Shown here: piece by piece, positions 25,581 to 36,784 of the stretch
How positions within the stretch are numbered: position 1 is the first letter of the stretch
How the letters are laid out: every line of letters starts with the position of its first letter
Source of the DNA: Magnolia sinica
Taxonomy: Eukaryota; Streptophyta; Magnoliopsida; Magnoliales; Magnoliaceae
Direction of reading: 5' to 3'
DNA: 64,000 nt
Assembly (NCBI RefSeq): GCF_029962835.1
Contig: NC_080574.1
Span: 20,620,001-20,684,000 of the forward strand
Notes under the pieces: generated by a model
The model's input: the letters and a program-made list of their open reading frames with translations, nothing else
What the model was told of the DNA's origin: nothing
The model's database searches: none
Position numbers and translations under genes: made by a program

Positions 25581-26950
25581 TTTCATTAAGTGGGCCCACT
25601 GTAACATTTATCTTCCATCCAATCTGTTCATAAGGTCACATGGACCTGTCTTAAGAGGAAAAACAAATTAGTAGAAAAACAAATTTCATACTAATCCAAA
25701 ACTTCCGTGACCCCAAAATCGAGTTTCAATGGTAGCCGTTCGATCCCCACTGATTTATGTGGTGTGTCCAACTGATGGACGTGGTGGATATACAACATAT
25801 TCATCAAAGGTGGATGGCACGTGTTGTTTATGGACAGTACATAAAATGGATACAATAAGGTGGGTCCCATTGATCTGGACAAATGGATGGCTTAGAGAAA
25901 TAAATACATCACAGTGGACCCTTGAGATGGACGGCATGGAACGAAGCACATGCATCAAGGTGGGGTCCACGTTCCCTTATTGGACGAATGGAGTGGATTA
26001 CACATAGATCACGGTGTGCTGCACCTACTACTGTCCAAATATGTATGATGGGGGTATAAGATACTTACATCAAGGTGGGCATCCACAGATGGACTGCATG
26101 GTGAAACACATATGTCGGCGGACCACACCGTCCTCAGCTGGACGGTGGGAAATACATACATTCAAGGTGGGCCACGTTTGGACGGTCCTGGATGGTACAT
26201 ATAGCAGGTGGCCCACACGTGGCAGGGATAATACGCACATCATGGTGGGGTCATCACAAACGTCATTACAACAGCTCTATCTGCTGGTGTGACCAGCAGA
26301 TGGACGGTGTGGAGGAAAAACAGATGTACGATGGGCTGTACAATAAATGCATCTAAGGTAGCCCCATCCTGGCATAACAGACGGACGGTGTGGATGAAAT
26401 TCACACGTCAGGTGGGTCCCGTGCGGTGGACAGATGGACGGCAGGGATGTACGGCATATGCATCAAAGTGGCCACATCCATGAAATGGACGGTGTGGATA
26501 AAACCCGTACATCAGTGGTCCCATAGGACGTAATGACGTCAATACCAGCTATAGCTGGTGTGACGTACTCAGCCAGATCCTCTGGCAGGTGGGTCCCACA
26601 TGGGGTCCACCACATATATAATATAATATAATATATTATATTATAATATAACAAATACATTAAAGATGCCTACTGTCCGGAGTCTCCAGACCCCTTGGTC
26701 GTTGTGGATGGTGAGGCTCCAACGTAGATATCATGTGGGTCCACACGTGTTTTCCACCTCAGCTTTGTATGAAGCTGATATTTGTGTTATCTCTTCAACT
26801 GAGCCTGTCCACACGGACGGGCAGCAATCCCATCCCCTGGACAGTCTAGCAGGGTGGGCCAATGTTTGGACGGTATGGATAAGATATATAATTCAAGGTG
26901 GGGTCCATGCATACGTGGCCCACCAGCTACATACATCATTATCATCACCA
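25581..26950. repeat. Array of units resembling MITE termini
   Basis: After a MITE fragment (25,581-25,800) there are some fifteen degenerate ~50-bp units combining TGGACGGTGTGGATAAA, ACACATACATCA and AGGTGGGTCCCA, the vocabulary of the GTGGGCCC MITE right end. A (TATAA)n patch lies at 26,616-26,655. No unit carries the MITE interior. Small open frames here (for example 26,014-26,292) follow the repeat and are not genes. Confidence 0.6.
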
Positions 26951-27780
26951 TAAAATAAGAAGAAAGAGAGGGAGAGAGAGAAAACGGTGAGATGGAGGGA
27001 CCCCGCCGCTATGGGCCCCTTAGATTACAACACATACATCAAAATGGGTCCCACATGCAAGTGAGCCCTAAAATTAGAAATTAACGGTAGATCACCCACC
27101 TATGGCCTCCTTCTTTAGCTCCTTGGACTCCTTGGCTCCTAATTTCCTTCTTTAAGTGAGTGAGATGAATTTTGAAGGGTTGGATGGCTGGATGAGGGGT
27201 TAGGAAAATGGGCCCTCTCTTGCATTCTTCTCTCCTTGGAGATTTCCTCTCATGGAAGCTTGGAATAGAATGAGATGGAGAGAGAGAGAGTGATGGGATG
27301 AAAATGGGCGAGTGGAATGGGTGTTATAAAAAAAGGATATGAATGGTATGGGCTTGTTTGAATTTTGGTAAAAGAGTGATGGGTAGAGAGAGAGAGAGTT
27401 TGACTTATGGGAAAAGAGGGAGTGGTCATTTGTACTTAGGATAGGGTGAGGTGGTATGGGGTATGGGTAATGTACTTGACTTGATGGATGTGACATGTTG
27501 TAGAGATTCCCTCAAAATTCGCAACGCGCAGTATTTCTTCGGAATGAATGCGGACTCATATCTTCAGGCTCGGGTATCGGATCGGTGCGCGAGTCGCAGC
27601 GTTAGAACCGCGGTGACGACGCGGTCGCTAAGGTACAAGTTTCGGGTCGAGCCGACTTCGGCATGCAGGACTCGGCTTAGAATTGCATGCAAATGTTAGA
27701 TACAGGTCGAGGGTTGCCGGAATTCGACCGGGAAGACCACAAAAGCCTACGAAACAGTACGGTCTAGGATACGGGTATTA
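26951..27780. other. GA-rich and GC-rich part of the LTR-like insertion
   Basis: GA-rich tracts (about 26,949-26,985, 27,274-27,290, 27,385-27,397) are followed by a CpG-rich stretch (27,515-27,720) of the kind seen near the ends of plant Ty3/gypsy LTRs. No coding signal. Confidence 0.4.
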
Positions 27781-30615
27781 CAACAGGTCTAAAAATATAA
27801 ATGGGTCGCACGAGGCATTGCCTAACAAAAATCACAAAAAGAATGATCTGTCCAAAAAGAATAGAGCTGAGCTCACTGCTCAGCGATCCAAATCCTGCCT
27901 ATCAAGCCGATGGAGAGCCGTCCATCAGCTGGAAGTAAGACAGCTCATCCTCCTCATCTAAGCTCGTGCCGCTAGGCTCCTCATACTCCTCGTCACCTGC
28001 AACTACGGAAAAGTCTGGTTAGTGTTTTAAAACACCGTCCCACAGTGGGAGTGAGTGATCAACTTAGTGGGTGCTATTAGTCTTAAGTTATAACAGGCAT
28101 CAATTATATTATGAATTTAATAAAAAGAAATCATTCATAACACTTAACTAATCTTATTAATGTGCATGCATGACGGATGATATGATGCATCCTCTCGCCA
28201 CAACACTCCCTCGAGCGACTCCATCTAACGATCGCGTATGACCAACACTCCCTTAGAGCGACCTCGACTGCTGAGTCGCCACCCTAACTAGTGTGATGCA
28301 ATGTGATCGTGTTAGCCGAGTTCTTAGTTAAGTCCATTCATCCAACAGGTTGAGGACTCTGATACAAGCCACGTATCAAATGCCCTAAACTACTTGCGAG
28401 GCCAAGGCTCCCCAACGTGTGAGGTGGAGACTCCGCGATCCTTGATCCCGTCGAATTCTCCATCCCCGACTTTAAGCACATGGGGAGTGCCGAAAGAAAG
28501 GGATCGCTCGCGGTTACTACGGAGAGGCGCGTCACCCCAGCGTAGGCCGACAGCTCGGACACAGTGTCTCATTCCACCATGCCCGGCTCACGAGGCGGTG
28601 GATCGATTTCAATTTAGTTATCGATGGGCTACAACGGTTGTAGGGTGTTCCAGGTTCCATACATATACGAACAAACAGGGTTAACAAACAAGGTTGGTCA
28701 GCCAGTAGGCTAGACCTCACGAGTCCAGGCAAGAACGTTATAGATGACATCGAGTACGAGCGACCCATGTAGTCTAACTACTGTCGCCTACACGCACACG
28801 CCCAAATCCATGGGTTTAGCCTCAGGGTAGTCCTACCAACGGGACCACCTTCGCTCTCCTCATGTTCCTGACCAATCTAAGGGTTTTGATGGTGATCCAC
28901 AACATGCCAACTATCAATGTATCAACTAGCATAAACAACATCATGTTCTCATACTTCTCAATATACAATTTAAATTCTCCTAGCAAGCAAAGCTAACAAT
29001 ATCATGAACAAGGTGCGTGTGTGTTGTGTGGGTTGGTGAGGAAGTTAAGCACTTCCTACAACTCTTAGAACCAAAATGCACAAGAATCAATGAATCATAC
29101 ATGCCATAAGGCAACATCATATGAGAAATCAAGCAAGACATAAACATGTAATCATCCATGGTAACCTAATCATGTGAGAAGCACGAACAACATCATATGA
29201 GAACTAAACAAAACATACAATTTCATGCAATCCACAAACGAACATCCAAATCCTAGATTTTCTCTAGATTCTCTAAATACATCATCCAAGCAACCAAAGT
29301 CATTAGACTCATAGTGTAATTGGTGTTAGGCCACCTAAGGATAATAGTCTGCACCTTCGAATTGTTGAAGGCTTGGAAAACGATCTAGGAGTGTGGATTT
29401 AGGGTCTATCGGCTAGAATCCCTAAAGCACATATTTGCATGTTAGAATTTCATGCAAATCCCTTCTCAACACAAGGGTTTCAAGAAAATGGATGAAGGAT
29501 CTTACCTAGACGATCAACGGAAGTGATTCTTGTGGTGGTGGTGTAGGGTTTTCTTGGAGAAGAGAATGGGGAGTTGTAAGATTGGGTTTCCTTGGGCCCC
29601 ACCTTGATCTAAGGTCCACCCTTTCTCTTCTTCACTCTCCCTTTCACTCTTTACTCTCCTTTACTCTCTCTACTCCCTTGGTTGTTGGGGAATGGTGGAA
29701 GTTATGAGGGAGAGAGCTAGGGCTTTATTTCCTAGACTTGGGCCAATTGGCCTTAAGTTTCCTAAAATGCCCACAATGGTCCTTTAGGACTCCCTATTGG
29801 CTTTGGGGTGGCCCTATCATCCCCTAAGCCACCAACTTTGGTGTGTAGGTGCCTCATGATCCGATGAGGGGCCATGCAAAAATTGGGAATAAACGGATGA
29901 ACGGATATGGGGTTTGATCATATGGTTCCGACCTTTAAGTGGCCCTATGGGATCCATTCCGGTTGTTAGGGCGGCTCTGATGGCCCCCTGGCCATGAAAC
30001 TTATAGGATAGGTGCTTCATGGCCCGATGAAGGGCCATGCAAAATTTGGGAACGATCGGATGTAGGGTTTGCTCAAATGGGTCTGATTTGTGATCAACGG
30101 TCACCGTGCCACGATCGGGTCCCAGATTTTGTGGACGGGCGTAGAAAAATACATTAGACTTTCACCATAAATTTATAAGAAATCTGACAGCTGGAAAGCC
30201 TGGAATCTCAGTTTCATTTACGAGTGTCAGATTCCAATTCTGGCCTTGGGTGGGTTGCATTTGGCAAGTATCGCTGGAACGGCGCGGATAATTAATTTCT
30301 GGGTGTCCACTAAGTCAGTGGTCTTCGATGGACCACAAGCCCAGTGAGATCTACGGTTTTCTAAATTCTTAGATTTTTTTCCTGACCTTCCTTAGTCGTT
30401 GTATGGCCCACACGGGCTGTTTCTAAGTGCAAACAGGCTATCTGGCTTGATGGCCCGCTCTTGGTCCGATCATGACCAGACTGGTCTACTCAAAGGGGCT
30501 AATCCTAGATTAATTAACTTGTGGTACCCTACCACGAGTGGTTCAAGCGAATGGTCCCGCGGCAAATCCTACATGGACGCCCCAGGACACTGTTCTGGTT
30601 GGATGGGACGTTACA
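27781..30615. other. Ty3/gypsy LTR-like sequence
   Basis: The text (for example 'cgtcccacagtgggagtgag' near 28,038, and 'ggatcttacctagacgatcaacgg' near 29,498) resembles long plant chromovirus LTRs read in reverse, ending at the CGTTACA terminus. A ~165-bp imperfect tandem pair lies at 29,833 and 29,998 (AGGTGCCTCATGATCCGATG / AGGTGCTTCATGGCCCGATG). No gag-pol. Confidence 0.45.
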
Positions 30616-30684
30616 CTTGATCTTTGATCGGGCAAAACAGATGAACCGTATGGATAAAACACATTTATCATGTTGGGCCCCACA

Positions 30685-31625
30685 AAGTTGGGTCATGCAA
30701 TCTGCATCCAATTTAGAAATATCATGTGTCCTTATTAGTGCTCTCGATGCTCTAGCATAGCATTTCAATGAAGAGAGAACTTTCTAAATCTACTCTAATA
30801 TCATATTTTAATATAGAGCTCACTTTCTCAATATACTTTTAAACTAATTAAATTTATACATGATTTCGAGAATACACATCAAAGCAGTGCAACCTTATTA
30901 GAAATTTTACTAGGTAAGTGTAAAGTAATAAGAGCACATGAGCCACTCAGGAATGACATGATTTCACAACAAAGCTGGACCACATGCCTAATATTTAAAT
31001 TAAGGTTAGCAATGGATTGGGTGACCCGCCTAAGCTCCATGTGCCCATTTCTACTTTGAATCCAACTTGAAAATACTCGTCTGGCCCATGGGCAAAGCTT
31101 GGGTCTCACATGCATATAGCCCAGTCAGTTTTTGGTTTGGGCCTGGGCTCAAGTCATTTTACACACCTAATTTTATTTGCTAGAGATTGTTCTATGTTGG
31201 TTTCATCAAGAAAACAAGAACTGGCGCAATGGACAGGGATGGCTTTGATGCATGCGACTCTTTGAAAGATGAACTAAAGAGACCCTTGACATTGGATATG
31301 CTATCTCACACATGTAGTCCATCTACTAGTTCAGATGAAAGCAAACTTCTCCTAGTAGGTCCTTTGCCTCTCTCTAACAAAGATGATTCTTCTAAATGCT
31401 ACACTTCCAAAGACATGCGAATTTCTTGGAAGGAGATCAACTAATTCTAAAACCAGATCGAGATCCCATGCACTGAAGTGAAATGGCTCTTGTTGAGCAA
31501 GATGATTTTGGTGGGCTGCTTACTAACATAACCATAAAAGGTTTAAAAAATCTCTATATGGTTGGGTTTTCCAATGTATCCTTTGCATTGTGTTACTGGA
31601 AGAAGTCTTTTTCCACTGCTTTCAG
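30685..31625. other. CACTA-like interior upstream of the MINDY exons
   Basis: An open frame at 31,187-31,444 (TTG-initiated) reads LTLDMLSHTCSPSTSSDESK followed by a Ser/Asp-rich tail. It could be a fragment of the variable linker that precedes the conserved MINDY exons in plants, but I cannot establish this from sequence alone. Confidence 0.3.
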
Positions 31626-32355
31626 AGAAACTAATTCAAAAATTTTTGAGAAGTAATGCAAGCCAGTTCACCGCATATAGGTACGCACACCGTTTTTGGC
31701 TTGTAACACCTCTTTTTCTTTCAATCATGAGCCTCCATTTGGAACTGCATTACTTTACAAAGATCCTATTTTTTAGCCTGTCGTGCCTAAAAGAAGGTCT
31801 GAATGAATGCGAACTGTGTTGTTTTCCGTAACAATCACAGCAATACTATGTTTAAGGTCAGTTATAACCCTACCATATTATTTCAATTGATTCTTCCATT
31901 CATTCAGGAATCAAATATACTATATGACATTTTTAAGAAACCAACTGCAAAAATTTTACTCTTCCCAATTGCAGTTAGCGTCATGTTGCAAGAAATTAAA
32001 CTGTTTCCTACCCTGTTTGCAGTTCAATGGTGAACTCTTATCTCTTAATTACTGACGAAGGTTACACAAATCAGCCTGGTCTGGTGTTGGGAAAGTTAAA
32101 TGAAGTAAAACTATGAGCAACTATACTTTTGTCTTCCTCTTTCACCTAAAAATATACTAGATTTACTTGGAATTATTTCTCATGCTTCTTATTTTTGTTG
32201 CAGTTCCTCATGAAATGAGAATTTTATTTTCTTTTATGTATTGAGATTCTCTTTTTTAGTTTCATCTTTGAACTCGAATAATGCATACTTTTCAGGTCAA
32301 TGGCAATTCAATGTTTATGACTAATAACTTCAAGAAATTTATAGCAAAAGGCCAA
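31626..32355 (+). pseudogene. MINDY-type (DUF544) deubiquitinase fragment, four exons
   Basis: Four exon-like blocks with sound splice borders spell the C-terminal part of a MINDY-family Lys48-ubiquitin protease. Exon a, 31,626-31,680: KLIQKFLRSNASQFTAY. Exon b, 31,777-31,856: LSCLKEGLNE...FRNNHSNTMFK. Exon c, 32,023-32,104: FNGELLSL...ITDEGYTNQPGLV, then KLNE. Exon d, 32,296-32,355: VNGNSMFMTNNFKKF. Introns begin GT and end AG (GTACGC, GTCAGT, GTAAAA, GTAAAC). The invariant FRNNHF(S/N)T motif holding the catalytic His is present but Phe is lost. Exon b carries a 2-nt deletion and exon c a 1-nt insertion, so the reading frame is destroyed. The N-terminal catalytic Cys region and the C-terminal ubiquitin-binding part are absent. 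Introns are retained, so this is a DNA-level copy, not a retrocopy. Confidence 0.75.
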
Positions 32356-32914
32356 GTAAACTACTTAAATCTTGGGATTGCATTTATCACTTTGTCAAAT
32401 GTGTTTATATAAAACTAATGCAATCTCTCATGTTCGGGACAACTATCATGCTAGCATTCATGGTGCAACATCAATGGAAGCAACTTACAGGTTTATCATC
32501 TTTACCATCTCTTTTGTTTCAATTGTGTTATGTTTCATTTGGATGTTTGTAGAAATATTGAGAATAAAATTCTCTTGTATTTGTATTTTAATTCATGGGA
32601 CATAATTATAATGAATATTTCTTTAGTTTTTAAGATAGATGATATTTTTACATTACCTTATTTTATCAATAGCCGATCCAATTTTGGTTATATACTATAT
32701 ATTTAGTTAAGTTTGCTATTCAAGCTAACCGAGCATCCAGACAGCCAAAATGATATTTATTCCAGTTTCATATTCAGCCCAATCTTTAGAATTTTGTGAA
32801 TGGGATTCTTATTTAAAATTTGTGTGAATTTTTTTTTAATGAATACCAGGTGTAACATATTTATAAATAAATAAATAAAAATTTAAAAATGTTTTTTTAG
32901 TTACAGAAATTTTA
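32356..32914. other. CACTA-like interior, nothing further recognised
   Basis: The 77-codon frame at 32,372-32,605 has no recognised domain. Expected further MINDY exons (WDEQ...TADYL) were looked for and not found. Confidence 0.4.
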
Positions 32915-33212
32915 GCGACGGACCAAATCCGTCGCTAATTTCTGATTAGATAAAAAACAACGGATTGGAGGTCGGTCACTTCTCCTCAGATCAGCGACGG
33001 ACCGTATCCGTCGCAAATTTTCGTAATGACAAATAATGGTGGGTTTTTCTAGTACGACGGATGGGATCTGTTCCGTTGCAGATTAGCGATGGATCCCATC
33101 CGTCATTTAATTTTTGTGACGCAGCAAACAGAGACATGCAATGGACCAAGTCTGTCATTTATTGTGTTTTGCGACGGATCTGGTCTGTCGCAAATTTACA
33201 ATTTTGGCAGAG
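32915..33212. repeat. Sub-terminal GCGACGGA repeats, right end
   Basis: Contains AGCGACGGACCAAATCCGTC, CAGCGACGGACCGTATCCGT, ACGACGGATGGGATCTG, TAGCGATGGATCCCATCCG and TTTTGCGACGGATCTGG, ending in the inverted terminal repeat. Mirror image of 14,908-15,190. Confidence 0.75.
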
Positions 33213-33699
33213 TCCATTAAATGCTTCTATACACAAGCTTGGTGCACACGTTAGGACAATAGAACTGAAGTTTTAAAAGTATATAATGCCTCTCGATTGC
33301 TCCATTAAGGATCATATAATAAAATTGGAACTAATGATAAGTGACCTAAGGAACATTAGATGTAAATTAACGGAAAATTAACAAATCATCATCATGCACC
33401 GTTGCTTACTCAAATCGTAGGCACTAATCAAAAGGATTTTAAACTATAATAATTCCATCATAACTGAAATTGCGGTCTAAGTTCAATAGACAATATGCTA
33501 AGAGCTATAGACTATGGCAAACTCTTAAAGAGATGGTGAATAGTACCACTTAAAAATTATGTGCCAATTAAAATCAATTAACATCTAGACTTCCAAGTCA
33601 ATTGGATTCAATTACATACTACAAATAATATAATTATATGAGCAGCTCGTCAATGTGAGATGTGAAATACTAATTATATGTGGTATAAATTATCTAGCA
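33213..33699. other. Intergenic, nothing recognised
   Basis: AT-rich, without frames or repeats of note. Confidence 0.4.
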
Positions 33700-35228
33700 T
33701 ACACTTCTATTCATGCATCCATGTGAATTAAAATATTTCAATCACAAACAAAAATAGAAATGCATACACATAAGTCAATCATAAACACAATAATATATAG
33801 TAGTTCGGTTAATTGCCTACACTCTCGCTGTACGTACTCTCCTAGAGTGTACCAGATTTCACTATCTCGAAAGTTTCCAATAGGTTTACCTCTAACATTT
33901 ACAATGATTTCTAATAAGTTTATCACAAACCTTCGGTCCTACATAAGAATCTACACGTACACACTCGTATTGGTGGAATACGTACACACCCGTGTCGATG
34001 GACCATGTTTTCACCCATGTTAGTGGCTCTTGTGTAGACTTAGTTGGTTTTCTATCGGCTAACCAATAACCAGTATGTTCCTAATCCAAGGATCTACATA
34101 TACTCCCACCGGAGGTTCCCACAGAAATTAACATGTATGCACCAGTCCCGGTATGTTTCTAATCCAATGATCTACATATACTCCCACCGGAGGTTCCCAC
34201 TAAAATTAACATCTATGCACCAGTCCTGGTGGCGGTTCTACACAATAACCTACGTACACTCCCGCACTCTAAAATGACAACCGTACTTGTTGGATTGAGC
34301 CTCGTTTTAGCACCTTACTTGAGAGCTTCTTCAATCTTTAATCGGCTTCTCAATTGCTCCCACGAACTTTGATGTTGATCTTATTTGGTTTCAAACAATC
34401 GGCTACTTTACACTTGATGCTCCAACAAGGCTATTAAGGTAATGGGAGATAGGTTGAATCTCTTACAAGTATGGGACAATTGGTTTCAAATGGGAATTCA
34501 CCTATATGGGCATTCTAGATAGTGTTTAGATAAGGATTTACCTATGGGTATGGTGTATAAACTCTATAGAATGAAGATGATATGTTTTTCATCAAATGAA
34601 GCTTAGAATGTTCATTAGAATTATTAATCACAATGAAGAAGACATATATCTCTTTGGATGATAGCCTAGAAGTGTGAGAAGTATTTGGGACACACTAGGA
34701 CTTCTAATTCACTTAAAACCATAAATTTTACAAAGATTCGATTTCTAGTTTTATATTATAATAAAAAATGCTCCAATGGATCTGTAACAGCTAACATCGA
34801 TTGATTAAGTGATACTTTGATCGATCAAATTTAAGTTCGATTTAGGGGTAAAATGTTACTAGACTTTTTTGCTCACCTTCGATCGATCGAGCGAAGGGCC
34901 TTCGATCGATCGAGATTGATCAAATGTTTGATCTAAGATCAATCGAACTTGTGCATTTTGGTTTTCATTCTTTTTCACGCACTTTGCACATAATCTAATC
35001 GGCACACACCTGATATTTAAATATTTTCCTATATGGAACAAGTCATATAAGGTAGGTTGTTTTGAAACTAAAGGGGTTTAGGGCTAAAATTATCAGCGCA
35101 CCTTACTTTTACCTATCTTCAAGCCTTAATGCTTCAAGTCTTCGAGTCTTCGATCTTCAATGTCTTTCAATAGAGTCTCAACCAACTCAAGACTTCCCTA
35201 ATATCATTGACAAACTGAGGCACTAACA
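33700..35228 (+). mobile_element. Probable 5' LTR of a Ty1/copia element
   Basis: The right limit reads CAAACTGAGGCACTAACA at about 35,211-35,228, a common 3' end of plant copia LTRs, and copia coding remnants follow. A 78-bp tandem duplication (34,073 and 34,151) and a palindromic TTCGATCGATCGAG pair (34,878-34,911) lie inside. The left limit is a guess and the expected primer-binding word after 35,228 is not visible. Confidence 0.4.
34073..34228 (+). repeat. 78-bp tandem duplication
   Basis: The unit starting GTATGTTCCTAATCCAAGGA at 34,073 recurs at 34,151 with few changes (both contain TACTCCCACCGGAGGTTCCC). Confidence 0.8.
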
Positions 35229-36660
35229 GTAAAGTCCAGAGACTTTCATAGCTACTTGATAGATGAGGTTGAAATGAATCTTATTCAACCAGATGAAGCC
35301 ACCCTTGCAGCAGAATCTCACAAGCGAAAGTCTACCATGAAATGGTTGAAAAGTCATAAGAAGCTGAAGAAGAACAACTAAGAACATAGCCTACGATGCC
35401 TCATATTTCCAAAAAGGAAAAATGAAAGAAAAATATAAAACATTCAATATGATTTGCATCATTTGCAAAAACCCCAACCATATATTTATAAGTGTGCCAA
35501 CAAAGATGATAATTATACCATCACCTGATACTTTGTTAGTAGGCGTTTGTTTTAAAATTATTTTTATTGATATTTTATCTAATAAGTGGATTTTAAATTC
35601 AAGCACAACAAAGCATGTGATAGAGATCGTAGATGACTAAAAAAAATTCAGCCTATAACTACAAGGAGCTATAAGGTATATATTGAAAATAACATCACTG
35701 AAAACGTCATAGTGATTAATATTTAGTCTTCGTATGTGAGTAGGACAAACAATAATCCTTAGTTTTACTTTTTACGCATTGAGCATGCGTCGAAGCTCGA
35801 TTTCTTTTTGTAAGTTGTTAGTGAGTGATTTCAATTTTTATTTTTATTTTTTTTGCACTAAAATTTTTCTAAGACTCAATAACCTCATCTTTGCATGAAG
35901 TAGTTTAATTTCAAGTTTATTTATTATTGATATAGATTATGATGCACATCTTGCTTCATCTATTATGTCAAATAAATTGGTTGTATTTGAATTTATAAAA
36001 TGGCTCATCTATAAGATTAGGTAACATTCAGAAGGACAATATGACATGCTAGCTCGATCCAATTGATTAAGTTGTGTTTATGGGAAAACATTTAGTAAAC
36101 TTTGATTCAAAGTTGTTAGGTCTAAGAGTCTATTAAAGACAAACATATGTGAACCCTTAAATATACATGCCAAAACTGTATGACAATGCATTATCACTTT
36201 CATTGGTGATTACCCATATTATGGATGTGTGTCTCATTTTACATGAACCTAAGGCTTTCATTATTTTTTCCAATGCAAAGCAGAAGTAGAAAATCAACTA
36301 AAGAAAAATATTAAAGTTCTTAAATTTAATAGAGGTGGAGAGTATACATATGAAAATTTCAAAATGTGAGTGTTGGGATCGTTCGACAATACATGATGGC
36401 TTATACCCTTCCACAAAATGGAGTTGTACAAAGAATAAATAGGACCCTTGTGAACATTACCCTTCCACAAAATGGAGTTGTACAAAAAATAAATAGGACC
36501 CTTGTGAACATGGTTAGATCAATGATATGAGGTGCCAATCTCTTTTTGACATTACGGGGAGATAAGCTCCTTATAGTTGTTTATGTTATTAACAAAGTCT
36601 CATCAAAATCCGTTCTCATTACCTTCATATTGGAAAAGATGGAGGAGAGTTTATACCTAG
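35229..36660 (+). pseudogene. Decayed Ty1/copia gag-protease-integrase
   Basis: Broken reading frames show copia landmarks in order: a degenerate CCHC knuckle (CIICKNPNH, 35,455-35,503), a protease-like NKWILNSSTTKHV (about 35,581-35,620, where the family has a WxxDSGATxHM-type motif, so the catalytic Asp is lost), and integrase text VLKFNRGGEYT (RGGEY at 36,331-36,345), then PQNGV- and INRTLVNMVRSM-like phrases around 36,405-36,530. Stops and frameshifts are frequent and no reverse transcriptase or RNase H remains. Confidence 0.65.
36405..36512 (+). repeat. 54-bp tandem duplication inside copia integrase
   Basis: ACCCTTCCACAAAATGGAGT and the following 34 bp (36,405-36,458) repeat at 36,459-36,512 with one or two differences. 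54 bp is a multiple of three, so it adds 18 codons to the integrase remnant. Confidence 0.85.
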
Positions 36661-36784
36661 TTTGTCCATCTAGTTTGCATTTGAACAACCGAAGCCATTA
36701 ATCATTACTTAGGGTGACAAGATCTCTCTACTCCTGTAGAATCATAGGGGTGACAAGATCTCTCTACTCCTTCTGTAATGGTTA

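Larger units (their letters stand above)
18679..27780. mobile_element. Possible nested non-autonomous LTR element
   Basis: It starts TGTCACACCCC and may end at GGGTATTACA (27,780). The interior has no pol genes but carries duplicated 0.8-kb blocks, 70-bp arrays and GGGCC-rich arrays. No 5-bp duplication was found at these edges, so the limits and even the unity of this unit are uncertain. An imperfect ~50-60-bp repeat ('gagtaagc(a/g)gaaatac') lies at about 19,140-19,260. Confidence 0.3.
18498..30615. mobile_element. 12.1-kb LTR-retrotransposon-like insertion
   Basis: It begins TGTAACGCCTTGG and ends GGGACGTTACA, giving a 7-bp perfect terminal inverted repeat (TGTAACG/CGTTACA) with the TG...CA signature. 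It is flanked by an exact 5-bp duplication CTTGA (18,493-18,497 and 30,616-30,620). It splits a MITE, which independently fixes both borders. I find no gag, protease, RT or integrase. The two outer portions (18,498-18,678 and about 27,781-30,615) resemble one long plant Ty3/gypsy LTR, with a second element from TGTCACACCCC at 18,679 nested inside. So it may be a solo LTR with a nested non-autonomous element rather than a full retrotransposon. Confidence 0.7.
18168..30684. mobile_element. GTGGGCCC MITE split by a 12.1-kb insertion
   Basis: The left part (18,168-18,497) starts GTATGTGGGGCCTACCATGA and proceeds through the family interior to TGATGTGGTTCACTTGA. The right part (30,616-30,684) resumes CTTGATCTTTGATCGGG and ends ATAAAACACATTTATCATGT, then TGGGCCCCAC. 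Joined at the duplicated CTTGA, the two halves read as one MITE. Confidence 0.7.
14908..33212. mobile_element. Candidate non-autonomous CACTA-like element (Pack-type)
   Basis: The two ends are a 26-bp inverted repeat matching at 23 positions: CACTGTCAAAATTGTGAATT at 14,908 on +, and CTCTGCCAAAATTGTAAATT on the - strand from 33,212, both followed by TGCGAC. Each end leads inward into about 300 bp of GCGACGGA / TCCGTCGC sub-terminal repeats in both orientations. CACT(A/G) termini plus short sub-terminal repeats typify CACTA (En/Spm) transposons. No transposase frame is visible in 18 kb. The body carries NAC, lectin-receptor-kinase and MINDY gene fragments (separate entries), as known for gene-capturing CACTA elements. 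The 3-bp flanks (AAA / TCC) do not form a target duplication, so two related but separate elements remain possible. Confidence 0.5.

Noticed and set aside
14908-33212. 3-bp target duplication for the CACTA-like element
   Set aside because: The immediate flanks are AAA and TCC; I could not define a matching triplet, so the element claim rests on the inverted ends only.
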